64,000 nucleotides of DNA from Prosapia bicincta (GCA_036971475.1 JBAIZL010000425.1:1676001-1740000); one strand, 5' to 3'; positions 22,255 through 34,650 are shown, counted from the stretch's first letter. A program made the numbers and translations. The notes: generated from the letters alone by a model not told the origin.

Positions 22255-22985
22255 ATGTCGAGTCAAAGATAACGTGTAGGCAACTAGCCCTTATCAGGCC
22301 TGCAAACAATATTACACTACGTATAAATACACACATAAACTACAGTACAATCAATAAAACCATTTAAAACCTTGAGGAGCCAAAACATGAAACCCTCCTT
22401 GAAGCCATGGCTCTTCTAACTTTTGATTCCGCATTACTATACATATTCTTTTGTATATACGTTTCTAATCCTAATTTAATCTTGGTAAAACCAAATATAT
22501 TAGTATTAACTACATGGGAAACCGATGATATTGATCCATTAGGATCTGTAGGAGTATCTTACTCATACGAGTGATCCCAACGCAATCATCGTCAAGTTGC
22601 TTTTCATGTTTATTTGAGCAATCGAAATAAGTATTAAATGAAAGATAAAACTATTGACTATCGAGCCAAACTAGTAGAGATGGCTTTACTGACCTTGATG
22701 GATCAATATGATCTTTTTCCCATATGTTTAGTACTAATTTCTCTGGTTTTACCAAGATTGACTTGGGATTAGAAACTTGTACACTCATGAAAGGCTATAG
22801 TAATGCGGAAAGAAGAGTTATGGCTCCAAGGAGGTTTTTGGTAGTGTTTTTTCATCCTCACACCAGTCAAAGTTTAAAATTGTTTTAGTGAATATACTTA
22901 CAAGCGTATTTATAGGCAATGTATATTGTTTCCATTTTTGATAAGGGCAGAGACCTAGTTGCCTAAAGGTTGCATTCATTAATTA
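22255..22985. repeat. Inverted-repeat element, ~290 bp arms
   Basis: The left arm (about 22255-22550) is the reverse complement of the right arm (about 22690-22985). Matching blocks include GGTTTTACCAAGATT, AGAAACKTGTA or its AT-rich variant, TATAGTAATGCGGAA, ATGGCTYCAAGGAGG, and a GATAAGGGC plus CTAGTTGCCTA block near the outer ends. The match extends into ATATTGATCCAT near the loop. The arms have diverged by many substitutions, so the structure is old. No open frame is conserved. Confidence 0.75.
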
Positions 22986-23014
22986 TACTTATTTGACTTT
23001 AGATTAGAAAAGTA

Positions 23015-23440
23015 AACTCTAAAGAATAGCTACAGTAGAAGAGTTAGCAAGCTATGTACCAAGGGAAGTTTTTGCTGAAGTGTAAGGGGTTTGAGGTTTT
23101 TTTCATCCTCACAATAGTCAAAGTTTAAAACTATTGTAGTGAGTGTACTATATTTTATGTGCGTACGTGGTTTTACCAAGATTAACTTAGGTTTATAAAC
23201 GTGTACACTCGTGAATAGCTATAGTAATCTGGAAAGAAGAGTTACCAGAGCTATGGCTCCAAGGAAGATTTTGGTGAAATTTAGAGGGTTTGATATTTTG
23301 CCTCCTCACATTACTTAAAGCTTTACATTGTGTTATTGATTGTACTTTACTTTATGTGCGTATTTATAGACAATGTAATATTGTTTTCATTTTTGATAAG
23401 GGTAACGAACCAGTTTGCGAAACGTTGCATTAAATAAATA
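23015..23440 (+). repeat. Two further copies of the 22.3 kb arm sequence, direct orientation
   Basis: A partial copy at about 23015-23165 (TTTTTCATCCTCACAATAGT, then TCAAAGTTTAAAACTATTGT) is followed by a longer copy at about 23170-23440, starting at GGTTTTACCAAGATTAACTT and ending near TTTTTGATAAGGGTAACGA. Both run in the same orientation as the right arm of the palindrome, giving four copies in 1.2 kb. Confidence 0.7.
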
Positions 23441-23639
23441 AATTTCGTTGACTCTATATTCAACCGCTTTATCATTTTTAGGATACTTATTCCGAATATT
23501 CTAACAAACACGATATACAACTACTGTAGCCTGTAGGAGAAAACGATTGTAAATATATGTGGGATTATTGTAGACTTCCAATAGGTAACATAGGTCAGAT
23601 ACTGCGATATCACGGAAATAGGGTCCGGTATCTAAGTAT

Positions 23640-24057
23640 TCCCCACTCTCTCCCCTCTCTCTCTCTCTTCTTCTTTCTCTACCTCTCCTTCGTTTTTCCT
23701 CTTTCCCTCCTTGCCTTGCCCTCTCCTTCTTCTCGTTCTCTACCTCTTTCTCCTTCCTTCTCCCTGCTTCTCCCTCCTACCCCTCTCTCCCTCTCTTAGG
23801 CTTCCTTCATCCATTTATTCTCTCTTTCCTTATTTCTCTCATTCTTCTTCCCCTTTTTCTCTCCCTTTCTCTCGATTTTACTCTATCTCTTTCTCTCTAC
23901 ATCCCTCTCTCTTCCTCTCTTTCCCTTTCTCTCCCTCACTTCCTGTTCATCTCTCTCCTACCCTTCCTGTCTCTTTCCCTCTATCACCTCCCTCTCTCCC
24001 TTCCTTTCTCTCTCTCTCTCTACCACTCGCTCTATATATTTCTCTCTCTCTCGGTCA
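23640..24057 (+). repeat. Polypyrimidine (CT-rich) tract
   Basis: More than 400 bases are almost entirely C and T, with many CTCTCT runs. The open frames through it encode only Ser, Leu, Pro and Phe and are artefacts. A shorter tract of the same kind is at 50885-51085. Confidence 0.8.
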
Positions 24058-24059
24058 TA

Positions 24060-27000
24060 ACAAACGTATTTAACCGTTACACTTCAATTGTATGACAAAT
24101 AACATTCTAAATTGTTTTAAGAAAAAAAAATTATTGTTCCTCAGATCGTGGAAATTTGTGTAGAATATGTCTTTTCATTTGCAGAGCCTGTGACCTGACA
24201 TAAACCTACCCAACCTAGGTTAGGAGAGTTTTCTCATCTCTACCCGGTTACCCAAAGTACTATCGCGCTTTATACGCTTGCTCTTTAAATTCTATGCAAA
24301 CGTATGCATTAGTATAGAGGGCTTTCAAATACAGAAGTCGAGATTAATGCGGGTAACCTGAAGGTATCTGTTGATTAGGTTTTTTTCTACTTGCTCCATA
24401 CGTCAAGTAACGTAGTCATTCTACGCCCTACGGTCATACATTACGGTATTTTGTATATTTTTACCGAGTATATCAAGTTTATATCATGCCAACTTCATAA
24501 TATCATTGGTACGGACATTTTCTGTATCTTTGTTTAACAATTTTACGTAACTTTTATTAAAAGTGCGTAACTAGAAAGAAACTGTCACTAATTAAATGTT
24601 TTTTACCGGTTTCAAGAAAGGTTCCCAGTTTTAGTTTTCATTTTTAACGTTTAAGTTTATTTGTTCATATTTCAATGCTATTTAATTCCTTTATTATATC
24701 ACACACTCCTTACTTATGTCTCGTTCAAATTCCAATCGTTTATTTCTTTTTATTCATCCACTCAAGTTCAAATAATTTTTTTTAACTTGTAGTAGATGAC
24801 TTTTGATGTTATTAATGTTTTATTATATAATAATTCAATAACTAAATTTATTAGGTATTTAGTTTTAGTTTTGTATTGCAGACAAATATTTCATAAAAGG
24901 GGCAAGGTATGCAATATAGTTACTTCTTCCTTTTTCCTAGAGCAGCTGTTTTAAAGCATATTCTGTTCCTCTATTTATATCATTTGTATGTAACTATTTA
25001 ACAAAAAAACAACTAAAATAAGTAGGAGTTGACTAAAAGGTTTTTGTTTACATTAATTTTTTTTTCATGAGATTACTAAGGCATTCATTTATGTTGTACC
25101 TACAAAATTATTCTTTCAAACATTCAATGCATTTCTTATATATAATTAATTTATAAAACGATAGTTTGAGGACAAAAACTATTACAAGATCCCAGAAATG
25201 ACACGTATCAACAGTTATATTGCTTTATAATCAACGGCATAATCATAGCCTGTATTTCAGAAAATTAACATTTGAAATGAAAAACGTTTTAATAGACAGT
25301 TCTTGGACTGAGGCACCATACAACGATGGTATTTACAAAGTTACTATGGAATTTGTAATGAGAAAGTTCTATTCAAGTTTGGACTGTATTTTACATTGAT
25401 TTGTAATTGCATATCACGTGACATTTGTAATGAATATTTGAGCAACGATTTCGCCGGGCAGACTGCTGCGAGTGTAACTGTACGACTTGATTATATGTTC
25501 ATTATTTAAGTCCGCTGCTTGCTCAGTTTAGCTGTCATATCCGTGGTTTGCTAAATATCACACCACAGAAGCAGCATCATGGTAACTTCAAATAGAATAA
25601 CTGTACATGATATTGTATACAATATAACATATTGTCTTATAAATATTATATTCTCACTAGCAAAATAAACTCTAAATTTCATAACTATTTTATTGTTTGT
25701 TTGGCGTGTTTATTAGGAATGAATTAATCATTAGTGTTCAATATTTCTATTATAGAGACTATTTTGACCAATAGATATCCTTGCACTCTCTTTAAATAAA
25801 TAAAACAACAATAAAGCTGTATAAATTTTAATTTTCATTTTAATTATAATTTTAATAACAATTTTATTCTAATCCTCTGCTTTATATTTATGCAATTTTT
25901 AAGGGCTGAACACTACAACCCTCCTGTGTTGTATTGTATGATTTGTATTTTACAGAGGACCTTGAGATTAAATCATACAAAATTTCTGATAGCGGTAAGA
26001 ACACAACTGATGCCTCATAGGCTTACAAACACAATAAATGTTAAAATATGAAAGCGCACAAACCTAAACCATGAAATGCCCCACTCACTATTACCCTCAA
26101 GATTGTGATGACGAGGAGTTGTGGGTTCATCCAGTTGGCGCTATACACATTACCTCACTACAAGAGAAAGAGTGTACATTTAAATCAAACTAGCCAATGC
26201 AATGTACTATTACATGGACAAATAATATGTAAATAAATTCACTGTACATTGTGTTCTCGTTTGTAATAATGCAGATATATAATTAAAGTCGTGGGTGAAT
26301 TGTCTTTAGTAGGAAAAGAATGATTACTAATCTAAGCATCATGTAGTCGCATCTAAGCTTTGTAGCAGGTAGAAAGCATCTAAGCTTTGTAGCTAACATC
26401 AAAGAGTTTGTAGTTGCTTTTCCAGTTTATAGCCTGTGAACAATAATTTTAAGGATATATTTTCAAAATAGTATAATAATAATTAGTGGTTGACGATCCG
26501 TGCCGCTCACATTTGCTACCTTAAGTACTTTATGACTAAAGTAAGACAGCTCTGCTCGAGGTAACTAGGAAAAGAAGAAATTATTATTAGAATGTAAGTA
26601 ATTAATAATTAATTATACTTATTAATATAAAATAAAGAAAGTATTGATATATATTTATTGTCTCCATTATTAATATGATTTCTGTTGTGAAAATATTAAT
26701 TTCGTTTTAATGATTTCGGCATTTATGTTTTTAAAAGGTAAATTTTGTAACAAAATTAAAATTTTAAGATTTCAATCTTGTAAAAACAATAAAAAAACAT
26801 TGATTGGGGTATTTATTTTTTCAATGAACTTTTCCTGTAATTTCTGTTATAAGAAACTATTGGCATACATTTCAGATTTATATTTGTGTAAATTTCCCTA
26901 GATTTGATTAAATAAATTCGATTTTTAATATGGAAATTATAATATGATTTATTATCAATTCTATAACGATAATAATACCATTTGTTTGTAGGTAAATATA

Positions 27001-27470
27001 GGATGAAAAATGTGTATTTAGGGTTGCGAAAACACATGTTTTTCTACCAGTACTACAATAGTTAGGTTGATGTAATTTAACAAATACATTTAACAAACTA
27101 ATTTTCTACCATGTGAATATTTTTGTAACAGATTAAAATGGAGAAATCTATAAAACATATGATAAAAATAGTTGACATTTCAAAGCTTAGGGTGATCAAA
27201 TTAAGGGTTAATATAGGAGAAATAGATGTGGTAATTTCTATTCTACCTAATTTCTGTTACGCCCTTGGAAGCTTATGTTCTATCGTTCTGTATCCAAAAT
27301 TTCCTCAATTTGTAATCTTAACTTTCTTAATTTTACACGTAAAAATATTGTATTTTACCATTGTTGTACGTAACACAACACAGTGCTGTCTAAGGTTTCT
27401 CCCAGAAGATCTTATTTCATCCCGTCTATAGTTTAAGCGAATTAAGGAATAAAGTTCACCGTAGAAGGAC
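24060..27470. other. Non-coding AT-rich DNA
   Basis: No gene, RNA or transposon is supported on either strand. At 26335-26400 the phrase CATCTAAGCTTTGTAGC is repeated twice 33 bases apart. Open frames at 26710-27431 are short, AT-driven and overlap on both strands. Confidence 0.45.
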
Positions 27471-27474
27471 GACA

Positions 27475-27800
27475 GAATGAAAACGCCGCGCCGTGTTACT
27501 GAAAGTATAAAGCGCCAAAGCGGCTAAGTTCGCCAACAATAGCTGAACTGTTTCTGCCCCAAGGCGGTACTAATTAATCCAGCCGGTTACACCAGTCAAT
27601 GTATTACAACCATCGGACCGATTCACAGATAGCTGCAGCTGTAACTTTGGCGTTATGGGTCTAATTTTATAAGCTGGCACTTGGCTCTTACGTAGAAATT
27701 GTTTATTCGTCATCTAGAAAACATCAGGCTCGGTCTTATCCTTTATCGGGGCCATAAACCGGGATCTACTCGTTTCAACCCTTAGACAATCCTATTAGTA
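27475..27800. promoter_or_regulatory. GC-richer island, candidate conserved non-coding element
   Basis: About 300 bases are clearly less AT-rich than their surroundings, with no open frame and no repeat structure. It contains an AATTAATC homeodomain-like core, an E-box cluster (CAGCTG at the centre of GCTGCAGCTGTAAC) and a TTATGGGTCTAATTTTAT stretch. Such islands in AT-rich insect introns and spacers are often enhancers, but only composition supports this one. Confidence 0.25.
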
Positions 27801-27928
27801 CGCTTTCGTGATCACCCTATTCACATTTGTTGTTATTTACTCTATACATTAAAAACTATTATCATTTAACAAAATAAAAAGTCAACCCTATGAGCCAGGA
27901 GACGTTCAAAGGTACAACTTGATTCTTG

Positions 27929-27930
<2 letters not shown>

Positions 27931-27988
<58 letters not shown>

Positions 27989-28250
27989 CAATATGTATTC
28001 TTGTGTATTATTAAAGAACTAAGTCAAAATACAAGTACAAGAATTATAATTAAATTTACAATTCAAAGCTTTTCGTTGGCTAATAGTACCAAAATCAAAA
28101 AAAGATGATGGAATATTAAAAAAAGATGATGATGGCTCTGTTTTTTATTACGTTTTTTAATATTCCTGATGATGTTGGTACTGTTAGCCAACGAAAAGCT
28201 TTGAATTGTAAATTCAATTATAATTCTTGTATTTGTATTTTGACTTAGTT

Positions 28251-28325
<75 letters not shown>
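27931..28325. repeat. (TA)n-bounded palindrome, ~100 bp arms
   Basis: (TA)n runs occupy 27931-27986 and 28253-28325. Between them, 28013-28115 is the reverse complement of about 28150-28254: AAAGAACTAAGTCAAAATAC, AAGAATTATAATT, TTTACAATTCAAAGC and TTTTCGTTGGCTAA are found in both orientations. The left arm is separated from its (TA)n run by about 25 bases; the right arm touches its run directly. Two GATGAT-type short repeats fill the loop. Confidence 0.8.
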
Positions 28326-28326
<1 letters not shown>

Positions 28327-28620
28327 CTTTATACTCTGATAGCCTAAATTTTAGGTTATGAATACTAAGTTAATTGTGGTTTTTTAACATACTTTAAAAT
28401 TACAAGTTATGAAGCTTAGGCCTAGTCTACCTACTTTCTTCCTCTTCGTTCTATCTTAGATTATTTCTTTTATTTATTTAAAATGTTTATAAATTTGGGA
28501 ACTTTGCCTAAGTGCCTTTTCTCCCTACTTACAAAACTTTTGCACCTGTCAATTTGGCCATTGCCGGATAAACATTAGGACAGATACATTTGTATACCCA
28601 TAAGGTGGTTAAATAAACGA
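28326..28620. other. Non-coding DNA
   Basis: Nothing recognisable. Confidence 0.4.
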
Positions 28621-28624
28621 TAGA

Positions 28625-29980
28625 TGGGAGCCTAAGAATGTATCTTGAAAAGCTTGGCAGCATAAGTAAATGCCAATCCTGCTTCCGAAAGAAAAGGTCA
28701 ACTATAGACCAAATTGTGAAATTTACTCAACAGGTTAAAGACGGATTCGATGTAAAATAATCTACCATAGCGGTCTTCATTGACTTCAGAACAGTCTACG
28801 ATATGGTATGACGGACCCTATTGATGCATAAACTGAGGCACCATGATGTATCCGGAAAAATGCTGGGATGGATTAAACATTTCCTATCCCAGACATGCAT
28901 CCAAGTGGAATTCCGTTGGGTTGTCTCAGCATAACAACTCAAGGTAGTTTGATGAGGTGATTGCTGTGTAATTTAATGGCCAGCAACCTCCAGAGCACCA
29001 TTTAAGCCACCTCTCGAGTTTCTTACCTTTTCTAGACCGACAATGTTGTCATGTGGGCTACGAGCGAGAAGTAATATAAAAGGACTTGAAGAAGTAATGA
29101 ATACGGGGCATTGGACAATGTAAAAAATAAATGACAATCAAACTCAATCACTTTGACCACAGAAAAACCATCCTTCCAGCTTTTCACCCTGTCTAATCGG
29201 CACCACGGTATTAGCCTAAATTACTGCGGCCCTAGACTTGGCAGAACTTTGACAACACAATATCTAGGAGTCATAGGTTATTCAAAATTACCATGGCATC
29301 ATCAAATTGAAGGAACAAACAATAATGCATGAAAAACTAGTAATTTGTTTAAAATACTGCTATCAAATCAGTAGGCACGCCAGATGTTCTCATAACATTA
29401 TTTAAAACCCATGTGAGACCCTCGATGGATTATGCCAGTGAAGTCTCAGCATTGTCTAACACAATAAATCTCTCAAATCCGATGCCAAATAACTGCGCAC
29501 CATCACAAGAGCAACTCTCTCAACCCCTGTAAAAGACATGCAACTTCAAACAGGCATTGAACCCTTAGAATCTCATAGAAGTAAATTGCAGCCCAAATTT
29601 TGGGAAAGACCAAGGAGAGTAGACCACAGCCTCTGGAAGAACTATAGATCATCCGGTCCACGACTGAAAACTCATACAACACCAACCACTACATCAAAGA
29701 AAAAGGCTTCGTGAGAAGTGTAACGTCGCCCCTTGCACAGTAGATCTACTTAATCTTTCTGACGATGTCCTCAAGCTACCCATAAGGCACCTTACATTAC
29801 AGGACTTCCGTGGCATCAAAGTAAGTTGCCACTTTACGGAACTGAAGCAAGCCTAATTAAAAACCTTGAGTAAGCAATACCCAAGTCAAGACGGAAAAAA
29901 ACATTCTCATGTCTCTACTGGTAAGCCAGGAGCCAAATGATCGAGAGGCCAAATGCTTTCGTTGGCTAAAAAAATAATAA
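28625..29980 (+). pseudogene. Old non-LTR retrotransposon fragment (RT to 3' end), relative of the 1-1575 element
   Basis: Several frames together cover an RT domain: CQSCFRKKRSTIDQIVKFTQ (28670-28730), motif A as AVFIDF plus YDMV (28767-28806), a decayed YADD box as TDNVVM (about 29036-29054), then YLGV (about 29260) and a HVRPSMDYASEV stretch (about 29410-29446). Further on, TGIEPLESHR and FWERPRRVDHSLWKNY match the same positions in the 1-1575 element. Even the 3' end agrees: CTACTGGT, CCAAATG and CGTTGGCTA occur in order at both. Most of the RNase H region is deleted. Many stops and frameshifts show an old, dead copy, 5' truncated near 28625. Confidence 0.8.
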
Positions 29981-31265
29981 GGTGGTTACATTCAAGTACA
30001 AATTTGGAGGATACATTGAGGGGGATAAATTCCTATATACATTAAACTTAATACATCCGTATACGCATTAAGTGAGATAAATTTATACACACATCATGTG
30101 TGATATCATAAATAGGTGTGCAACATTTACGCTTCTTTTAGGACAGGAACAGAATGGATATTCGGAATAAGGCATCTAAAAGGAGAGGTGGCGGTACTGA
30201 AAACTGAAGAAACCTAAATTAGCGCATGGCCACTGTAGCTTACATATAATAGATCTGCTCTCGACGCGGGGTGAAGATTGGCACTACACAAAAGTAACAC
30301 AACCATGTTATACAGTTTTGGAATTAGCAATAACATTTTACTCAGTGGAAATTTAATTAGAATTATTATTATTTTTTTTTACTTCATCGTATTCTCTAAT
30401 ATGTTTGGTTTAGTTTAATTTAGTCCGATATTATGTTTTCAATTGAAAAATTTATTTCAAATTTTATTTGCTACTTGCCTTTCAGATAGTATCCGCCTCC
30501 TGTTTCAAAATATCTTTGAAGTTTCTTCCATTCATGATAAATACGAATGTGCCTTTCATGTCTTTGTAAGGGTTCAAAACCTGTTTATAGATGCTAATTT
30601 CAAGTCCAGAATTTTCTAAACTATTTATTTGAAATCAAATTCAGTAAAATATTTATCTTTCAACCATAGAATCTATACTTGTAGAATACTTGTAGATTAC
30701 TAACAGTAATCTTCGCCAAGATACCACATATTTGAGTACTCTTACTTACATTACCTAGTAATAACTTTTTGTTCTAAGTGTGGAAAGCCAGAGAATCCTT
30801 TCTGGAAGTATTCTAACGTAAGTTGGAGACATGGTTGAAGCTCATCCCAGAGAGGGCCATGGGACGTTATTTCCCATGATTTAATTGATTGAAAAAACAT
30901 ATATTTCTTTATTTGTAGCCATCATTATCAATGTTTCTATCCCAGTTTCTAATACCGTGTTCTTAAATTCAAAACTAGTTACTTTGTGATTTAAAGTCTT
31001 TAAACAAACAATATTTGTACCTCTAATACTACATTTGATTAAACAAATTTTAAGATTAAAATTGAAACTTTTCCTTACTAATTTTCAATTGGAAAGGAGA
31101 ATTTAAGAATTTTATTTTTTTTCTGCAGTAAACTATTTCCTCTTAGCAAACGACCGTTTGTGCCAAACAATTTCGATAAAATCGTTATTACAAGATTCGC
31201 CATTGCTTAACCAAACAAAGGTTGAGTAACAAATAAAAGACGTACACAAACGCGTTCCAAAGACA
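29981..31265. other. Non-coding DNA
   Basis: No supported feature; AT-rich with short runs of T and A. Confidence 0.45.
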
Positions 31266-31267
31266 AA

Positions 31268-31348
31268 GTCATCATAATTGCGTATTGATACTACAAACTT
31301 AGTCGTAAGTTGGAGTTTGTAGTATCAATACTCACTGATGATGATGAC
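31268..31348 (+). ncRNA. Candidate pre-miRNA-like hairpin
   Basis: A perfect 18-bp inverted repeat, GTATTGATACTACAAACT (31282-31299) against its complement (31314-31331), encloses a 14-nt loop. A second outer stem, GTCATCAT (31268-31275) with ATGATGAC (31341-31348), is joined through an internal loop of 6 and 9 bases. The total is 81 nt, within the size range of insect pre-miRNAs. The mature arm is not recognised, and a short MITE or a chance inverted repeat is possible. Either strand could be the transcribed one. Confidence 0.3.
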
Positions 31349-31680
31349 GTTATCACAGGCTAAACTCAAAGAATCGTTGGTATAAATGATACGTAAGTAA
31401 GGATAATTGCTAACGATGTCTGCAGTGAAATGAAAAATATAACAGCTCGCTCGGTTTACAAAATTTATAACTACGTCATATGTTATGTGATATTTTCCCT
31501 TGTACTTAACGCTATTTATTATTTCATTGTTCGCAGGCTGTGTAATCGTTCCGCCTTTACTCAGTTGCATCCAAGCGTGTGCGTGCGCGCTCATTGCTGC
31601 GACGTTAAACTTAGAAGCAACCCGCCTGAAGCTGATATAATTACAACAATGCAATAACCTAACCTCTTAGAGATGGCCTA
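31349..31680. other. Non-coding DNA
   Basis: Open frames exist on both strands over 31325-31657 but show no motif and overlap each other. Confidence 0.35.
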
Positions 31681-31684
31681 TAGC

Positions 31685-31880
31685 AAGGCAGAGCAATAAC
31701 AGCGTAATTTCGGTTTTTCCTCCGTCACAGATTTAATTAAAATTCCGCTCGGCTTTTAACGTCCCGCGACCCGATGCAACCTCCACTTTGGATAATAAAC
31801 GGCGCATTCACACGTCAAGCATTTTTACCGCAAAAAGGCGTTAAATCCTGCGATTCTATTATCCAAACCAAATTGAAAAA
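31685..31880. promoter_or_regulatory. GC-richer island, candidate conserved non-coding element
   Basis: A block of higher GC content without open frame or repeats. It includes AGCGTAATTTCGG, the homeodomain-like TTAATTAAAATT, a CCCGCGACCCG stretch and GATAATAAACGG. AGCGTAATT recurs in the island at 37.08 kb. Its function as an enhancer is inference only. Confidence 0.25.
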
Positions 31881-32270
31881 TGTTTAAACGCTTAGTGGTT
31901 TAATAAACACTTGTATCACGTCCAGTTGAAGAAACAAAGTCACTGAGTGCCAAACATTGATTTTGATTCAACTGCTAATTTATAAAAACACATTTATTCA
32001 TAACGAAATAAAAATATATTTATAATAATATTAGTTTAATTGATAGGTTAGATATCCAAAGACAAATCTTTTTGGATATTTTTTTTGTTTTTTGTTTTTG
32101 TGAACAATTTCTGAAAATAAATCTTAACTCTCATGGGAAGGTTATACATGGGAATTACAATTTTCTTGTTAAACTCTTATGGCGTTATAAATACAGAACC
32201 ACATAGACAAGTTTTGTATATATAACAAAAATGTTTTAAAGTTAATTCTCATTTAAGTCAACAAAGAAAT
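31881..32270. other. AT-rich non-coding DNA
   Basis: Nothing recognisable. Confidence 0.4.
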
Positions 32271-32274
32271 ATTT

Positions 32275-32435
32275 CAATTTTACTTTGTAATAAATAATTG
32301 CTATTACTATCAATAAAACAACATAACCTATGGGTTGTGCTAAATAGTTGTTCTGCAACCTAGCCTATAACATAAAATAATCTGTTTTATGAAATCCTAT
32401 GTTAAAAGTTATTTTAAGACAAATGGTAGGAAATA
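32275..32435 (+). repeat. Dispersed repeat, copy 2 (related to 9.5 and 10.1 kb)
   Basis: Contains ACATAACCTATGGGTTGTGC, CATAAAATAATCTGTTTTATG and AAATCCTATGTTAAAAGT, matching the order and spacing at 9465-9600 and in part 10060-10160. Non-coding. Confidence 0.6.
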
Positions 32436-32886
32436 ACTACAAAAAACTTTTTCTCGTGTATAAAACTAAAATTCATTCAATAAATTTACGTATTGAATTA
32501 ATATTTGGAAAATCTCTATTATCGACGTCACCCACTACAAGAAAAAAATTTATTCAAACCTAAGTGGATGAATAAAAATTGTATTACCTATTGAAAATTG
32601 AAACTATATTATAACATGAACATATAGACATATGTACATAACAAATAAACATATAAACATATAGTATACATCTGGTATATATGAGGCAAATAGTATAAAT
32701 TTAGTTAGTATTCAAAATAATAATATACAGTAGAAATATTAAGAAAGGAGTTACCGAGATAGCGTACTAAAGGACCAACGAAGAGGATTTAGCCATTGTT
32801 ACATTTTGGTTGGAGTCATAAATCATTCGTTTAAGTACATATAGTGAAAGTGATAAGTGAATACTAGAAAACAGTGTTGCAAAGCT

Positions 32887-32888
<2 letters not shown>
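32436..32888. other. AT-rich non-coding DNA
   Basis: Only short ACATATA-type repeats at 32610-32680. Confidence 0.4.

Positions 32889-32976
<88 letters not shown>
32889..32976 (+). repeat. (CA)n(TA)n compound microsatellite
   Basis: About 15 CA units run directly into about 28 TA units. All open frames through it are artefacts of the repeat. Confidence 0.95.
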
Positions 32977-32979
<3 letters not shown>

Positions 32980-34303
32980 GGGATAGTGTGAACGGTAGAG
33001 TTATCCGCATACAGGGTAAATGTTTTAAGCAAAAATTAAATTTTAGAAGAGTTTGGAGATAGACGAATGCAAACAAAACACAAGAATTAAAAGAAGATAT
33101 GAAACTGCATATACAGTCAACAAATAATATATTTAGAGAAATACTTTGATTCAATCGAACCAACGCCCTCTGTCAGCATGATGATGAGGGGATGATCTTC
33201 ATATGGGTTATTTACTTGGCGATTTCTTGAGGTAACAACACAGTATGCAACTCTTAAGATAATTTCAAGAGATCCACGAGTACAATATATGTACAGTTGT
33301 GCTTGTCCTCTTAATCACACATTTTTCTAAAATATTTTATCTTTTTGGTCGGTTTTGAATTATAGCTTGGTTTTAAACACAAAGATTTTATTTTAGAAGT
33401 AAACATTTCAATAGCGATGTTGAAACTGGCTACTTTGAAAGTAGTTATTCTAAACGTACTAATCTGAGTGAACTTTACACTTAATTCTCTTAAAAAACGA
33501 AATTAATGTACTTCTAAAACACATAGCTCCCAAAAGAACCGCTTCCCGACTCCTCGTAAAACGGTTTTGTTGCGAAAACAAATGTGTGAAATAAAACACG
33601 AGTCTAGCATTCTAAGCACAAGTTAAACATGAATGATTTATTACGTTGGCTTAAAGCAGAGCCAGAATGTAACATCAGAGATAAGTGTTCTCTGTGGGCT
33701 CGAGTCTGTGGAATGCATAAGTCTCATTGTTTTACATTTGTCATCCCAGTTTTAAAATTTTAATCCACACTCTTGTTTCTCTTTAAAACAATAAACATTT
33801 CCAATCTCGTATTTTTTTATTTTTCTTTAATTTTAGTTTTTATTTTGTTTTAGGTAATGCCTTTCGTTCTTTGCTTTGTTTTTAGAAGCGGAAAAAAGGC
33901 TTTTCAACATAACGCATATAATAACAGGAAAATATATGCTATTGTCTGTGATATCCATTAAAAATTTCATTTACAAATAAAACGAATTTTCATAATTTAG
34001 TTAGTTAAGTAGTTGATCGATCATCATTTATAAAAGTCTAAATCAAGCTTATTTTCATTTTAGGTAATGTTTTTAAAATACGAGATTTAGATTATATTTA
34101 TCCTAAATTTGATGCGAATTTTAAAAATAACACCCCTTAATTAACCACCTAGTAATATCAAATGTGTTATATTTGAGTGTGTTTTAAGTTTTCATGTGGA
34201 AATTTGTATGATATTAATTGTACAGTAATTTGAACAGGTAACAGGAGTGGAATCGTTCAGGCCATAAAACTAGCGATTTCATTAAATCTAAATCTAATCG
34301 ATG
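32977..34303. other. Non-coding DNA
   Basis: No supported feature on either strand. Confidence 0.45.
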
Positions 34304-34650
34304 TAGGAGAAGGCTGGGCAAAGTGGCCACTCTAAAGAAGAACTGTTTCTGTATAAAAAATAATTAAATTCAGGTTTATCTGTCGTAATATTAAATTCAA
34401 TATGTTGCCTTCAAGAAACAATAATTTAATGGCCATATCTTATTACGTTTGAGATGTATTACTGATATTCCTTGCATCTACAAAGTCTAAAAACAATAAT
34501 AACTTTAAAATATTATATTAAGCAACAATATTTAATTTTAACTGTTTTATACATTGTTTGAGCAAAACCAGAAGTTGAACATTCATTTTTAATTTATAAG
34601 CACATATACTAAAGCTACTTATGATATTTTGTCTTAGCTTGTGGGCCTCA

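Noticed and set aside
23557..24073. Overlapping open frames of 80 and 120 codons
   Set aside because: They lie in an almost pure C/T tract and encode only Ser, Leu, Pro and Phe repeats.
26710..27431. Several open frames of 60-97 codons
   Set aside because: AT-driven, rich in Lys/Ile/Asn/Phe, overlapping on both strands, no motif.
32823..33163. Three overlapping open frames
   Set aside because: All are driven by the (CA)n(TA)n microsatellite.
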